From contig JAGOQB010000005.1 in the NCBI GenBank assembly GCA_017991675.1, positions 1 to 64,000 of the forward strand: a stretch of DNA of 64,000 bases. Reading direction: 5' to 3'. Within the stretch, counting starts at the first letter, position 1. Every line of letters begins with the position of its first letter. This DNA is from Phenylobacterium sp. GTDB taxonomy: Bacteria > Pseudomonadota > Alphaproteobacteria > Caulobacterales > Caulobacteraceae. Positions 1 to 7,549 of the stretch are shown one piece after another. The notes below the pieces were generated by a model. The model was not told the origin of the DNA. It was given only the letters and a program-made list of their open reading frames with translations, and did no database searches. The position numbers and the translations under genes were made by a program.

Positions 1-2
1 GG

Positions 3-176
3 GAGCGGAAGAAGGTCGAGATGCTGTTTGCCCATCTCAAACGGATCCTGAAGCTCGACCGCTTGCGGCTCCGCGGTCCCCAGGGCGCTCGAGACGAGTT
101 CCACCTCGCCGCCACAGCCCAGAACCTACGCAAGCTCGCCAAGCTGATCCCGCCGCCGAACCTCGGAACGGCCTGA
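3..176 (+). CDS. Transposase C-terminal fragment (IS1182-like), cut by the left edge
   Basis: The frame is open from the first bases and ends in TGA at 174-176, giving about 57 residues. It begins ERKKVEMLFAHLKRILKLDR and continues with an F-H-L-A-A-T-A-Q-N-L-R-K-L tail. This is the usual C-terminal end of IS1182/IS5-type DDE transposases, where the last acidic catalytic residue lies just upstream of the K-V-E stretch. The rest of the element lies outside the window, so completeness cannot be judged. The terminal inverted repeat should lie shortly downstream, but it cannot be defined without the other end. It is the only clear transposon trace in the window and it abuts the rpoH terminator. 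Confidence 0.75.
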   Translation, partial: ERKKVEMLFAHLKRILKLDRLRLRGPQGARDEFHLAATAQNLRKLAKLIPPPNLGTA

Positions 177-410
177 AGAGCCTCAGCGGCCACTCGCATC
201 CGCTACCTGTCCTGGCTGAGATCCGACTTCTTCAACACAATCCACCCATGTCCGACATCGCCGGCGTCCGCTCCTGGCGAGCAGCTTCCGGGCGCACCCT
301 GCACCTCCCCAAGTCCGCTTCGATATATCGGGCCGCTCTTAAGCTGGGTCGCCGTCCGATTGCCGCGGGCGCTGAAACCCGGCAGCCAGCTCGTCGCCTA
401 GCCCACAACG
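177..410. other. Intergenic stretch between the IS remnant and the rpoH terminator
   Basis: No convincing gene is seen. It probably contains the right end of the insertion sequence. Short open frames here lack ribosome sites and resemble nothing I recognise. Confidence 0.5.
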
Positions 411-443
411 AAAAAGCGCCGCGACCCATCGGTCGCGGCGCTT
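411..443 (-). terminator. Intrinsic terminator of rpoH
   Basis: A perfect 13-bp stem (414-426 with 431-443) closes on the 4-base loop 427-430. On the minus strand it is followed directly by a T-run (the A-run at 411-415). It lies about 25 bp past the rpoH stop, in the right orientation to end rpoH transcription. Confidence 0.85.
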
Positions 444-466
444 CCTCGTTGGCTTGACCTCCGCCG

Positions 467-1354
467 TCAGGCTTCGATCAGGTTCTTGTCGCGCGCGGCT
501 GCGGTCACCGACTTCTGCAGCTTCTCGAAGGCCCGGACCTCGATCTGGCGGACGCGTTCGCGGCTGACGCCGTATTCCGCGGCCAGCTCCTCGAGGGTGG
601 TCGGGCTGTCCTTCAGCCGCCGCTCGGTCAGGATGTGACGCTCGCGGTCCGACAGTTCGGTCAGCGTCGCTTCCATCAGGGTCATGCGCTGGGTGCGCTC
701 CTGGCTTTCGGCGACGTAGGTCTCCTGGCTGACCGAGGTCTCGTCCTCCAGCCAGTCCTGCCATTCGCTTTCGCCGTCGGCGCGCAGCGGCGCGTTCAGC
801 GAGGCGTCCGGACCGGACAGCCGCCGGTTCATCGAGATCACTTCCTCGTCCAGCACGCCCAGCTTGGTGGCGATCTGGCTGACCTGGTCGGGGTGCAGGT
901 CCCCGTCCTGGAAGGCGCTGATCTGGCTCTTGGCCTTGCGCAGGTTGAAGAACAGCTTCTTCTGCGCGGCGGTGGTGCCCATCTTCACCAGGCTCCAGGA
1001 CCGCAGGATGTATTCCTGGATCGAGGCGCGGATCCACCACATGGCGTAGGTCGCCAGGCGGAAGCCCTTGTCCGGCTCGAACTTCTTCACCGCCTGCATC
1101 AGGCCGACATTGCCTTCGGAGATCACTTCCCCGATCGGCAGGCCGTAGCCGCGATAGCCCATGGCGATCTTGGCCACGAGGCGCAGGTGGCTGGTGACGA
1201 GCTGGTGGGCGGCGTCGGAATCTTCGTGCTCGCGCCAAGCCTTGGCGAGCATGAACTCCTGGTCCTTGGCCAGCATCGGGAACTTACGAATTTCAGTCAG
1301 GTACCGGCTCAGTCCGCCTTCCGGCGACATCACGGCGAGCGCGTTAGCGGCCAT
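467..1354 (-). CDS. rpoH: RNA polymerase heat-shock sigma factor RpoH (sigma-32)
   Basis: 295 residues, normal for alphaproteobacterial RpoH. It directs RNA polymerase to heat-shock promoters. Region 2 is seen around residues 50-120, including ATYAMWWIRASIQEYILRSW at 101-120. The diagnostic RpoH box QKKLFFNLRK is at 131-140. The region 4 helix-turn-helix (YGVSRERVRQIEVRAFEKL) is near 261-279. The frame extends upstream to 1435, but I chose ATG 1354 because GGGG lies about 8 nt before it and because the product then begins MAANALAVMSP, like the Caulobacter protein. An ATG at 1360 sits too close to the ribosome site. It is monocistronic with its own terminator; a promoter candidate lies about 170 bp upstream. 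Confidence 0.97.
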   Translation of the reverse strand: MAANALAVMSPEGGLSRYLTEIRKFPMLAKDQEFMLAKAWREHEDSDAAHQLVTSHLRLVAKIAMGYRGYGLPIGEVISEGNVGLMQAVKKFEPDKGFRLATYAMWWIRASIQEYILRSWSLVKMGTTAAQKKLFFNLRKAKSQISAFQDGDLHPDQVSQIATKLGVLDEEVISMNRRLSGPDASLNAPLRADGESEWQDWLEDETSVSQETYVAESQERTQRMTLMEATLTELSDRERHILTERRLKDSPTTLEELAAEYGVSRERVRQIEVRAFEKLQKSVTAAARDKNLIEA

Positions 1355-1520
1355 GGACATATCCCCTTTCTTACTCGGCGGACCTTCGGGTCGCTGCGCG
1401 TCGCGCGCGCGAAACCGTCCGCCCCCTCCAACCATTCAGATAGGTATTGGTTGCGGTGGGCGTAAGGGCCTGGCTTGGGAGAAACCGGCGGCCCGGAAGT
1501 CCGACTGCTCTACTCAGGTA

Positions 1521-1550
1521 TTAGTACAGGCCGATCGGGGCGCCTTCAAG
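1521..1550 (-). promoter_or_regulatory. Candidate promoter for rpoH
   Basis: Read on the minus strand, TTGAAG (1544-1549) and TACTAA (1521-1526) are separated by 17 bp, a housekeeping-type arrangement. CTTGAA (1545-1550) would also match a sigma-32 -35 element, but the matching CCCAT-type -10 is not obvious. Autoregulated rpoH promoters are known in Caulobacter. The assignment here rests only on spacing and sequence. Confidence 0.4.
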
Positions 1551-1571
1551 GCGGATAGGGCACAAGCTTTC

Positions 1572-2594
1572 TTACAAAGCTGTCAGGTTAGCTTGCAGTT
1601 GCGCCATATCGGCGGGCAGGGGGCTTTCGAATCTCAGCGTCTCGCCGGTCACGGGATGGACGAACCCCAATACCGCCGCATGCAGGGCCTGGCGTTTCAG
1701 ACCGGCGTCGGCGATCGCCTCGCGCACGCTCGCGGCCGGCGGGCCCGAGCCGTAGACCGGATCGCCCAGGCACGGCGCGCCCTTGGAGGCCATGTGCACG
1801 CGGATCTGATGGGTGCGGCCGGTCTCCAGCGTACAGGCGATGCGGGCCGCCAGCGGCTTGCCGTCGCCGCCGCCATAGACGGCCTCGGTGCGATAGTGCG
1901 TGATCGCCTCGCGGCCGCCGCTCTTCAGCACCGCCATTTTCTTGCGGTCGTGGGGCGATCGGCCGATCCGCGTCTCGATGGTCCCGCGCTCGGGATTGGG
2001 CGCGCCGCGGACCAGGGCGACGTAGACCCTGTCGATATCGTGCGTCGAAAACAGCTTTGAAAGCCCCTGGTGGGCGGCGTCGGACTTGGCCGCGACCATC
2101 ACGCCCGAGGTCTCCTTGTCGAGGCGGTGGACGATGCCGGGGCGCGCCACCCCGCCGATGCCCGACAGGCTGGCGCCGCAATGGTGCAGCAGCGCGTTGA
2201 CCAGCGTGCCGGTCTCGCTTCCGGGAGCCGGATGCACGGCCATGCCGGCCGGCTTGTCGACGACGATCAGGTGCTCGTCCTCGTAGAGGATCGACAGCGG
2301 GATGGCCTCGGGCTGCGGATCGGCCGGCGCCGGCGGCGGGATCAGCAGCTGATGCTCGCCGGGCTTGGCCTTGGCCGAGGCGTCCAGCAGCGGCGCGCCG
2401 TCGCGGCTCACCAGCCCCTGCGCCATCAGCGCCTGGATGCGGCCGCGCGACAGGTCCGGCAGCAGTTCGGCCAGGGTCTTGTCCAGCCGCCCGCCCGCCG
2501 CGCCGGGCTCGATCGTGACGATGCGCGCGGCCATGCCCTCGGCGGAGGGCGCTTCGGCGGCGAGGTCGTCGTCCTCGAAGTCGCTCTGGCTCAC
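1572..2594 (-). CDS. rluD: RluA/RluD-family 23S rRNA pseudouridine synthase
   Basis: 340 residues. It isomerises specific uridines of large-subunit rRNA to pseudouridine. An S4-like RNA-binding region (G-R-L-D-K-T to about residue 85) precedes the catalytic domain. The signature HRLDKETSG gives catalytic Asp159, and RTHQIRVHM follows near residue 263. The start is GTG at 2594, overlapping the stop of the upstream regulator gene as GTGA, so translation is probably coupled. The family assignment is secure. RluD rather than RluC is inferred from the S4 domain and overall length. Confidence 0.88.
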   Translation of the reverse strand: MSQSDFEDDDLAAEAPSAEGMAARIVTIEPGAAGGRLDKTLAELLPDLSRGRIQALMAQGLVSRDGAPLLDASAKAKPGEHQLLIPPPAPADPQPEAIPLSILYEDEHLIVVDKPAGMAVHPAPGSETGTLVNALLHHCGASLSGIGGVARPGIVHRLDKETSGVMVAAKSDAAHQGLSKLFSTHDIDRVYVALVRGAPNPERGTIETRIGRSPHDRKKMAVLKSGGREAITHYRTEAVYGGGDGKPLAARIACTLETGRTHQIRVHMASKGAPCLGDPVYGSGPPAASVREAIADAGLKRQALHAAVLGFVHPVTGETLRFESPLPADMAQLQANLTAL

Positions 2595-3502
2595 CCTTGC
2601 AGGTGTCCGCCGGCCGACAGGCCCTTGGACAGGCTGCTGGCCCAGGTGGACAGCAGGAACAGTTCGCCGGTGCCGGCGGCGGCCGCGGCGGGGCCGATGT
2701 CGCGGATCAGGTGCTTGCGCATGGCGTCGGGCGCGGTGTCCTCGGTGGCGGCGGTGTCGAGCGTCAGCAGCTCGGCGCAGCGTTCGTCGTCGCTTTCCGG
2801 GTCGCCGGTCAAGTCCCCGATCCGCTCCAGCACCACCGGATAGGCCGACGGGGTCCGCGCCGCGTTCAGCGCCGCGGCCAGGATCAGCCCGTCGAGCTGT
2901 ACCGCCTTGTGCAGGGAGACGCCGTTGAACACCAGGAACACCGGCGTCTGCCCGACCGTGTCGAACAGGATCGCGAACACCTGGCCCTCGACCGGCATCA
3001 GCCAGCCGTCGAACAGCAGCCCCGAGCCGCCCATCTGGAAGCGCAGCAGGCCGTCCGCCCCGCGCCGGATCATGCCGTAGTCGTGGAAGATCTCGCCGGG
3101 CATGGCGATGGACGGGCGGGTGCTGCGCCAGAAGCCCTCATAGGTCGCCCCGCGCCGCTCGGTGACCATCCGGATCAGGTCCAGGCCCGGCAGCGGCAGT
3201 CCCTCGGCAGGCGCGTTGGCGGGCGGCTCGGCGGGGCGCGGCGAGGCCGGCTCGACGCCGAACACCTGGGCCAGCCCCTCCAGGCTGCGGTCCCAGTCCA
3301 GCATGGTGAAGCCGGCGCGGCGCTGCGCGACCAGCCGGGTCAGGTTCTCCAGATTGTGCGCCGAGGGGGTCACCGTGCCTGACGCCCAGCGCCCGACCAG
3401 CGACTTGTCCACGCCGAGCTCGGCTGCAAGGCGGCCCCGGCTCATCGAGAGCGCCTTCAGCACCAGGTCCAGCTTCTTCGAAAAAGGCGTGGCGGCGTGC
3501 AT
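2591..3502 (-). CDS. XRE-type helix-turn-helix regulator with an unrecognised C-terminal domain
   Basis: 303 residues. Residues about 7-60 form a Cro/C1-type helix-turn-helix (S-R-G-R-L-A-A-E-L-G-V-D-K-S-L-V-G-R-W, then a N-L-E-N-L-T-R-L helix). Residues about 105-215 form a separate domain, with W-R-S-T-R-P-S-I-A-M-P-G-E-I-F-H-D-Y-G-M-I-R-R, that looks like a ligand-sensing fold; I cannot name its family. The C-terminus is Ala/Gly-rich. The gene is immediately downstream of a striking array of TGCAA/TTGCA operator-like repeats (3535-3619), which suggests autoregulation. It overlaps the rluD start by 4 bp. Its target genes cannot be read from the sequence beyond itself and the small divergent gene at 3695. 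Confidence 0.75.
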   Translation of the reverse strand: MHAATPFSKKLDLVLKALSMSRGRLAAELGVDKSLVGRWASGTVTPSAHNLENLTRLVAQRRAGFTMLDWDRSLEGLAQVFGVEPASPRPAEPPANAPAEGLPLPGLDLIRMVTERRGATYEGFWRSTRPSIAMPGEIFHDYGMIRRGADGLLRFQMGGSGLLFDGWLMPVEGQVFAILFDTVGQTPVFLVFNGVSLHKAVQLDGLILAAALNAARTPSAYPVVLERIGDLTGDPESDDERCAELLTLDTAATEDTAPDAMRKHLIRDIGPAAAAAGTGELFLLSTWASSLSKGLSAGGHLQG

Positions 3503-3534
3503 GGAACCTCAATGATTCCATAGCCATCGGCGAA

Positions 3535-3619
3535 TGCAACCCTGAATGCAACGGTTGCGCGATGGAATGCAACGGTTGCACGTGGCGATGCAAGGGTTGC
3601 GCAGGCCGCTGCAACTGCA
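3535..3619. promoter_or_regulatory. Phased array of TGCAA-n-TTGCA operator repeats
   Basis: TGCAA begins at 3535, 3547, 3568, 3589 and 3610. The last four are exactly 21 bp apart, two turns of B-DNA. Three units are 13-bp odd palindromes of the type TGCAACGGTTGCA (3568-3580 perfect; 3547-3559 and 3589-3601 with one or two changes). The array lies between the divergently read XRE regulator (start 3502) and a small membrane-protein gene (start 3695), so it is well placed to control both. Binding by the adjacent regulator is inferred from position. Confidence 0.75.
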
Positions 3620-3694
3620 CGTCGAACGTCGTTCTTCTAAACTTTGCGGCAACCACGAGCGCGGCCTGCAGTCCGCCGGCGGAGGAACAAGGCC

Positions 3695-3832
3695 ATGGCG
3701 TATCTGACGCTCGGATTGTCGATCGTGTCGTTCATCGCCGCCGGGGTGATCGCCCTGAAGACGCCGGCGACCTCGGGCCTGACCAAGGCGCATTCGGTTC
3801 CCGCCGCGGCGAGCAGCCTGTCGCCGCGATAG
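3695..3832 (+). CDS. Small single-span membrane protein
   Basis: 45 residues. A hydrophobic helix (L-T-L-G-L-S-I-V-S-F-I-A-A-G-V-I-A-L) at about residues 4-21 is followed by a short polar tail rich in Ala, Ser and Pro. GGAGG at 3681-3685 precedes the ATG by 9 nt, which sets the start. It is divergent from the XRE regulator across the operator array, so it may be that regulator's target. I do not recognise the family. Small size lowers confidence, but the ribosome site and coding-like third positions support it. Confidence 0.6.
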   Translation: MAYLTLGLSIVSFIAAGVIALKTPATSGLTKAHSVPAAASSLSPR

Positions 3833-3904
3833 CGGCTTTACATCGGCCCGTCATGCTTCTCCTTTAGGCTCTAAGCTCAACTGTAGAGCGTGAGGGGGAT
3901 CAGC

Positions 3905-5572
3905 ATGCGGATCGATCGACGTCGGGCCTTGGCCCTGCTTGGCCTGGGCGCCGCCGGCCCGGCCGTGGCGCAAGCGCCGGCCCGGTACGCGGGCGCGGTC
4001 GCCTTCGAGCACGGCGTGGCCTCGGGCGATCCGCTGGCCGACCGGGTGATGCTCTGGACCCGCATCACCCCGGCCGATCCCAAGGCCGGCGACGTCGCCT
4101 ACAGCTGGACGCTCAACCCCGTCGACCGCCGCGCCGGCGGCGCCAAGTCGGGCCACGGGGTCACCGGGCCCGGCCGCGACTGGACGGTGAAGGTCGATGT
4201 CGCGGGCCTCGACGCCGGCCGCGCCTACAGCTTCGAGTTCACCGCCAACGGCGCGACCTCGCCGATGGGCCGCACCGCCACCCTGCCGAGCGGCGCGACC
4301 AAGGACGTGGTGCTGGCGGTGGCGTCCTGCTCGCTCTACCCGAACGGCTACTTCAACGCCTACGAGGCGATCGCCAAGCTGCCGCGCGTCGATGCGGTGC
4401 TGCACCTCGGCGACTACATCTACGAGTACGGGGGCCCCGAGTCCTACGGCATGAACTCGCCGGTCGCGGCTGAGCGGCCGCATGACCCGGACCGCGAGAT
4501 CGTCTCGCTGGACGACTATCGCCGCCGCCACGCGCAGTACAAGTCCGACCCCCAGCTGCAGGCCGCCCACGCCCGCGCGCCGTGGATCGTGGTCTGGGAC
4601 GACCACGAGACCGCCAACGACAGCTTCATGTCCGGCGCCCAGAACCACCAGTCCGATGAGGGCGATTGGAACGCCCGCAAGGCCCGCGCCATCAAGGCCT
4701 ATTACGAATGGATGCCGATCCGCGAGCCGGCTGACGGCGGCGCGGCGATCAACCGGGCTTTCCAGTTCGGCGACCTGATGAGCCTGTTCATGCTGGAGAC
4801 CCGGCTCACCGCCCGCGACCAGCAGCTGAGCTACGACCGCGACCTGCCGGCCCCTGGCGGTCCGGCCGAGGTCGCCGCCTTCCGCGCCAAGCTGAACGAT
4901 CCGGCCCGCAAGATGATGGGCCCGGCGCAGGAGGCCTGGCTCGCCGCCGGCCTCAAGGACTCGGTCCAGGCCGGCCGCGTCTGGCAGGTGCTGGGCAACG
5001 AGGTGGTCATGGCCCGCCTGCCGGTGCCCAGCCTGCGCCAGCACCTGGGCGAGGCCAAGCTGGCCGAGGTCATGGCCGGCGAGGGCGAGGGCTCGCGCAA
5101 GCGCCTGGCGCGCATGGAGCAGTTGGCGCAGCTCGACCTGCCCTATGGCCTCGACATGTGGGACGGCTATCCCGCCGAGCGCGAGCGGCTCTACGACGCC
5201 ATCAAGGCGGCCGGCGCGCGGGCCCTCGTCCTGGCCGGCGACAGCCACGCCTTCTGGGCCAACGAACTCTATGACGACGCCGGGAACCGCGTCGCCGCCG
5301 AGTTCGGCGCGACCGCGATCACCAGTCCCGGCGCCAACGACACCATCAAGGGCTTCTCGGTCGGCGAGATGTTCGCCGCGGTCGACAAGGAGGTCGTGTT
5401 CTCCGAGCAGTCGGCCAAGGGCTTCCTGCTGCTGACCCTGACCCACGAGGACGCCAAGGCCGAGCTGATGACCGTCTCGACCATCGCCGCGAAGACTTTC
5501 GAGACCAAGGTGCTCAAGACCTTCCGGGTGACGCCGGAAGCCCACCGCGTCTCCGGGCTGTCGGAGGTCTAG
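3905..5572 (+). CDS. PhoD-like alkaline phosphatase, Tat-exported
   Basis: 555 residues. The N-terminus MRIDRRRALALLGLGAAGP is a twin-arginine signal ending near A-V-A-Q-A, so the protein should be folded in the cytoplasm and exported to the periplasm. It then reads like PhoD: F-E-H-G-V-A-S-G-D-P near residue 35, the metal-site stretch H-L-G-D-Y-I-Y-E-Y near 167-175, V-W-D-D-H-E-T-A-N-D near 230 and L-A-G-D-S-H-A-F-W near 443. PhoD enzymes are Ca/Fe phosphodiesterase/phosphomonoesterases that release phosphate. ATG 3905 is chosen because GAGGGGG precedes it by 6 nt. The stop lies in a CTAG shared with the convergent exporter gene. The exact substrate is unknown. Confidence 0.88.
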   Translation: MRIDRRRALALLGLGAAGPAVAQAPARYAGAVAFEHGVASGDPLADRVMLWTRITPADPKAGDVAYSWTLNPVDRRAGGAKSGHGVTGPGRDWTVKVDVAGLDAGRAYSFEFTANGATSPMGRTATLPSGATKDVVLAVASCSLYPNGYFNAYEAIAKLPRVDAVLHLGDYIYEYGGPESYGMNSPVAAERPHDPDREIVSLDDYRRRHAQYKSDPQLQAAHARAPWIVVWDDHETANDSFMSGAQNHQSDEGDWNARKARAIKAYYEWMPIREPADGGAAINRAFQFGDLMSLFMLETRLTARDQQLSYDRDLPAPGGPAEVAAFRAKLNDPARKMMGPAQEAWLAAGLKDSVQAGRVWQVLGNEVVMARLPVPSLRQHLGEAKLAEVMAGEGEGSRKRLARMEQLAQLDLPYGLDMWDGYPAERERLYDAIKAAGARALVLAGDSHAFWANELYDDAGNRVAAEFGATAITSPGANDTIKGFSVGEMFAAVDKEVVFSEQSAKGFLLLTLTHEDAKAELMTVSTIAAKTFETKVLKTFRVTPEAHRVSGLSEV

Positions 5573-6198
5573 GCCCTCGCCAGCGCCAGGCGGGCGGCGA
5601 AGGCGACGAACACGCCGCCCGTGACCCGGTCGAGCCAGCCGACCACCGCCGGCCGCTTCAGCGCCCGCGCCAGCGGCCGGGTGGCGGCGATCAGCATGGC
5701 GAACCAGGCCAGGCCGATCAGGCCGTGGATCGCCGCCAGCAGCACCAGGAACGGCCCGGCCGGCACGCCCTGGGCCATGAACTGCGGCAGGAACGAGACG
5801 TAGAACACCCCGATCTTCGGGTTCAGCAGGTTGGTCAGCAGCCCGCGCCGCAGCCAGGCCAGCTCGCCGCCGGCCGGCCCTGCGCCGGCCCCGTCCAGCT
5901 CGAAGCTCCGCCGTGGTCGCAACAGCATGCCGAGCCCAAGCCACAGCAGATAGGCCGCGCCCGCCCACTTCAGGATCGTGAAGGCCAGCTGCGAGGCGGC
6001 CAGCAGCGCGCCCAGGCCGACCGCCACGGCCGTCCCCCAGACCAGGCAGCCCAGCGTGATGCCGAGCCCCGCCAGCGCCGCGCGCCGCGGCCCCTCGACC
6101 GCCGCCGTGCGCAGCACCAGCGCGGTGTCCAGCCCCGGCAGGATGGTCAGCAGCCCGGCCGCCACGGAAAAGCCGGCGATGGCCTCCAGCGGGCTCAC
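5569..6198 (-). CDS. LysE/RhtB-family exporter
   Basis: 209 residues with about six hydrophobic segments, the usual LysE/RhtB size. The family N-terminal signature is seen as [20 protein letters not shown], with the conserved [15 protein letters not shown] motif near residue 120. Members export amino acids or small polar metabolites. The frame is open further upstream, but GTG 6198 overlaps the hisI stop as GTGA and gives a normal N-terminus. It ends in a CTAG shared with the phoD-like gene. The substrate cannot be deduced. Confidence 0.85.
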   Translation of the reverse strand: MSPLEAIAGFSVAAGLLTILPGLDTALVLRTAAVEGPRRAALAGLGITLGCLVWGTAVAVGLGALLAASQLAFTILKWAGAAYLLWLGLGMLLRPRRSFELDGAGAGPAGGELAWLRRGLLTNLLNPKIGVFYVSFLPQFMAQGVPAGPFLVLLAAIHGLIGLAWFAMLIAATRPLARALKRPAVVGWLDRVTGGVFVAFAARLALARA

Positions 6199-6593
6199 GG
6201 CCGCTCGACCAGCTGGCCGTCCTCGACCACCCGGTAGAAGCACGAGCGGAAGCCGACGTGGCAGGCGCCGCCGTCGCCCTGCGGCAGCACCTTGATCCAG
6301 AGGCAGTCCTGGTCGCAGTCGACCCGCATCTCGACGATCTTCTGGATCTGGCCGCTGGTCGCGCCCTTGTGCCAGATCTCGCCCCGCGAGCGGCTGTAAT
6401 AGACCGCCTCGCCCAGCTCCAAGGTCTGGGCCAGCGCTTTGGCGTTCATATGCGCGAACATCAGCACCTCGCCGGTCTGCGCATGGGTCGCGACGACGGC
6501 GATCAGGCCGCTCGCGTCGAACCGGGGGCTCAGGACCGCGCCGCGCTCGAGCGCGGCCTTGTCGGGGGCGGTGGGAAAGCTCGCTTGGGTCAT
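6195..6593 (-). CDS. hisI: Phosphoribosyl-AMP cyclohydrolase
   Basis: 132 residues. It opens the adenine ring of phosphoribosyl-AMP, an early step of histidine synthesis. HisI signatures are seen: [30 protein letters not shown] and the metal-binding D-C-D-Q-D-C stretch with a later [11 protein letters not shown]. There is no fused HisE domain. ATG 6593 (M-T-Q) is preferred; ATG 6602 adds three residues and cannot be excluded. It overlaps the exporter gene by 4 bp and lies downstream of folE, separated by a hairpin. Confidence 0.93.
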   Translation of the reverse strand: MTQASFPTAPDKAALERGAVLSPRFDASGLIAVVATHAQTGEVLMFAHMNAKALAQTLELGEAVYYSRSRGEIWHKGATSGQIQKIVEMRVDCDQDCLWIKVLPQGDGGACHVGFRSCFYRVVEDGQLVERP

Positions 6594-6665
6594 GGCCCGC
6601 ATATGGCGCCTGCGTCGGCGCGCGCGCTAGCCCGAATGCGCCGGCCCCAATGGAGCGCGGCTGAG

Positions 6666-6691
6666 CCAGGCCCTCCGCGGGGAGGGCCTGG
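6666..6691 (-). terminator. Strong hairpin downstream of folE
   Basis: A perfect 11-bp inverted repeat (6666-6676 with 6681-6691) closes on a 4-base loop, 12 bp after the folE stop. There is no T-run on the minus strand, so it may pause or protect RNA rather than terminate alone. Confidence 0.5.
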
Positions 6692-6702
6692 ATATGGGGC
6701 CG

Positions 6703-7335
6703 TCAGCGCTTGTTGACGAAGTCGAGGAAGCGCTGGCGCAGGGTCGCGTCGGTCTTGAACACGCCCGTGAACTGGGTGGTGATCGTCGAGACGTGGCGGT
6801 GGTGCACGCCGCGGGTGGTCATGCACTGGTGGGCCGCGTCGATCAGGATCGCGACGCCGGCCGGACGCAGGCTGTCGGTGATCGCGTCGGCGATCTGCTG
6901 GGTCATGGTCTCCTGGGTCTGCAGGCGGCGGGCGTAGATTTCCACGACCTTGGCCAGCTTGGAGATGCCGACGACCCGGTTGGTCGGCATGTAGGCCACA
7001 TAGGCCTTGCCGAGGAACGGGGCCATGTGGTGCTCGCAGTGGCTCTCGACCTCGATGTCGCGCAGCATGACGATGTCGTCATAGCCCTGCACGTCTTCGA
7101 AGGTGCGCGACAGTTCCTTGGCCGGGTCGAGCTGATAGCCCTCGAACCACTCGGCATAGGCGTCGACCACGCGCTTGGGGGTGTCGATCACGCCTTCGCG
7201 GCGCGGATCATCGCCGGCCCACGCGATCAGCGTGCGCACAGCTTCCATAGCCTCGTCGCGCGACGGGCGCTTCACGGCTTCAAGATCAAGACCGGGCGTG
7301 CCGATCAGGGTTCGGTCGCGACTGGGAGCGTCCAT
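6703..7335 (-). CDS. folE: GTP cyclohydrolase I
   Basis: 210 residues. It converts GTP to dihydroneopterin triphosphate, the first step of folate/pterin synthesis. Signatures of FolE type I are present: S-H-C-E-H-H-M-A-P-F (zinc Cys and His), K-A-Y-V-A-Y-M-P, G-I-S-K-L-A-K-V-V-E-I-Y-A-R-R-L-Q-T-Q-E and C-M-T-T-R-G-V-H-H, followed by T-Q-F-T-G-V-F. The gene is divergent from cysS, with about 210 bp between them that must hold both promoters. Length and motifs are typical. Confidence 0.96.
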   Translation of the reverse strand: MDAPSRDRTLIGTPGLDLEAVKRPSRDEAMEAVRTLIAWAGDDPRREGVIDTPKRVVDAYAEWFEGYQLDPAKELSRTFEDVQGYDDIVMLRDIEVESHCEHHMAPFLGKAYVAYMPTNRVVGISKLAKVVEIYARRLQTQETMTQQIADAITDSLRPAGVAILIDAAHQCMTTRGVHHRHVSTITTQFTGVFKTDATLRQRFLDFVNKR

Positions 7336-7549
7336 GTGCAGCGGTTTCTTTCCGGGGCCTGAGTTGCGCCGGGACGAAGGTCCCGGAAATGACGCGTGCC
7401 ACCCCTTATTGCGGCCATGTGCGCGACCACGGACGGAACCGTGGCCTCGCGGCCGGACCGAATGTATATGGGGCCAACCCCTTTGCGGGCAACTGTTACC
7501 CAGCGTCAGTTTTTCTCAAACGCCGGCGCGCCTTTTCATGAAGGACCCT

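Noticed and set aside
1521-1550. Calling the rpoH promoter a sigma-32 promoter
   Set aside because: CTTGAA fits the -35, but no CCCAT-like -10 sits at the right distance, so only a generic promoter is claimed.
3535-3619. Possible CRISPR-like array at the 21-bp repeats
   Set aside because: Repeats are only about 13 bp with 8-bp gaps, vary, and lie in a promoter region with no cas genes near.
3851-5968. Long open frame (705 codons) on the minus strand opposite the phoD-like gene
   Set aside because: It mirrors a well-supported Tat phosphatase, and its product is low-complexity Arg/Gly/Ala-rich, as expected of a shadow frame in high-GC DNA.
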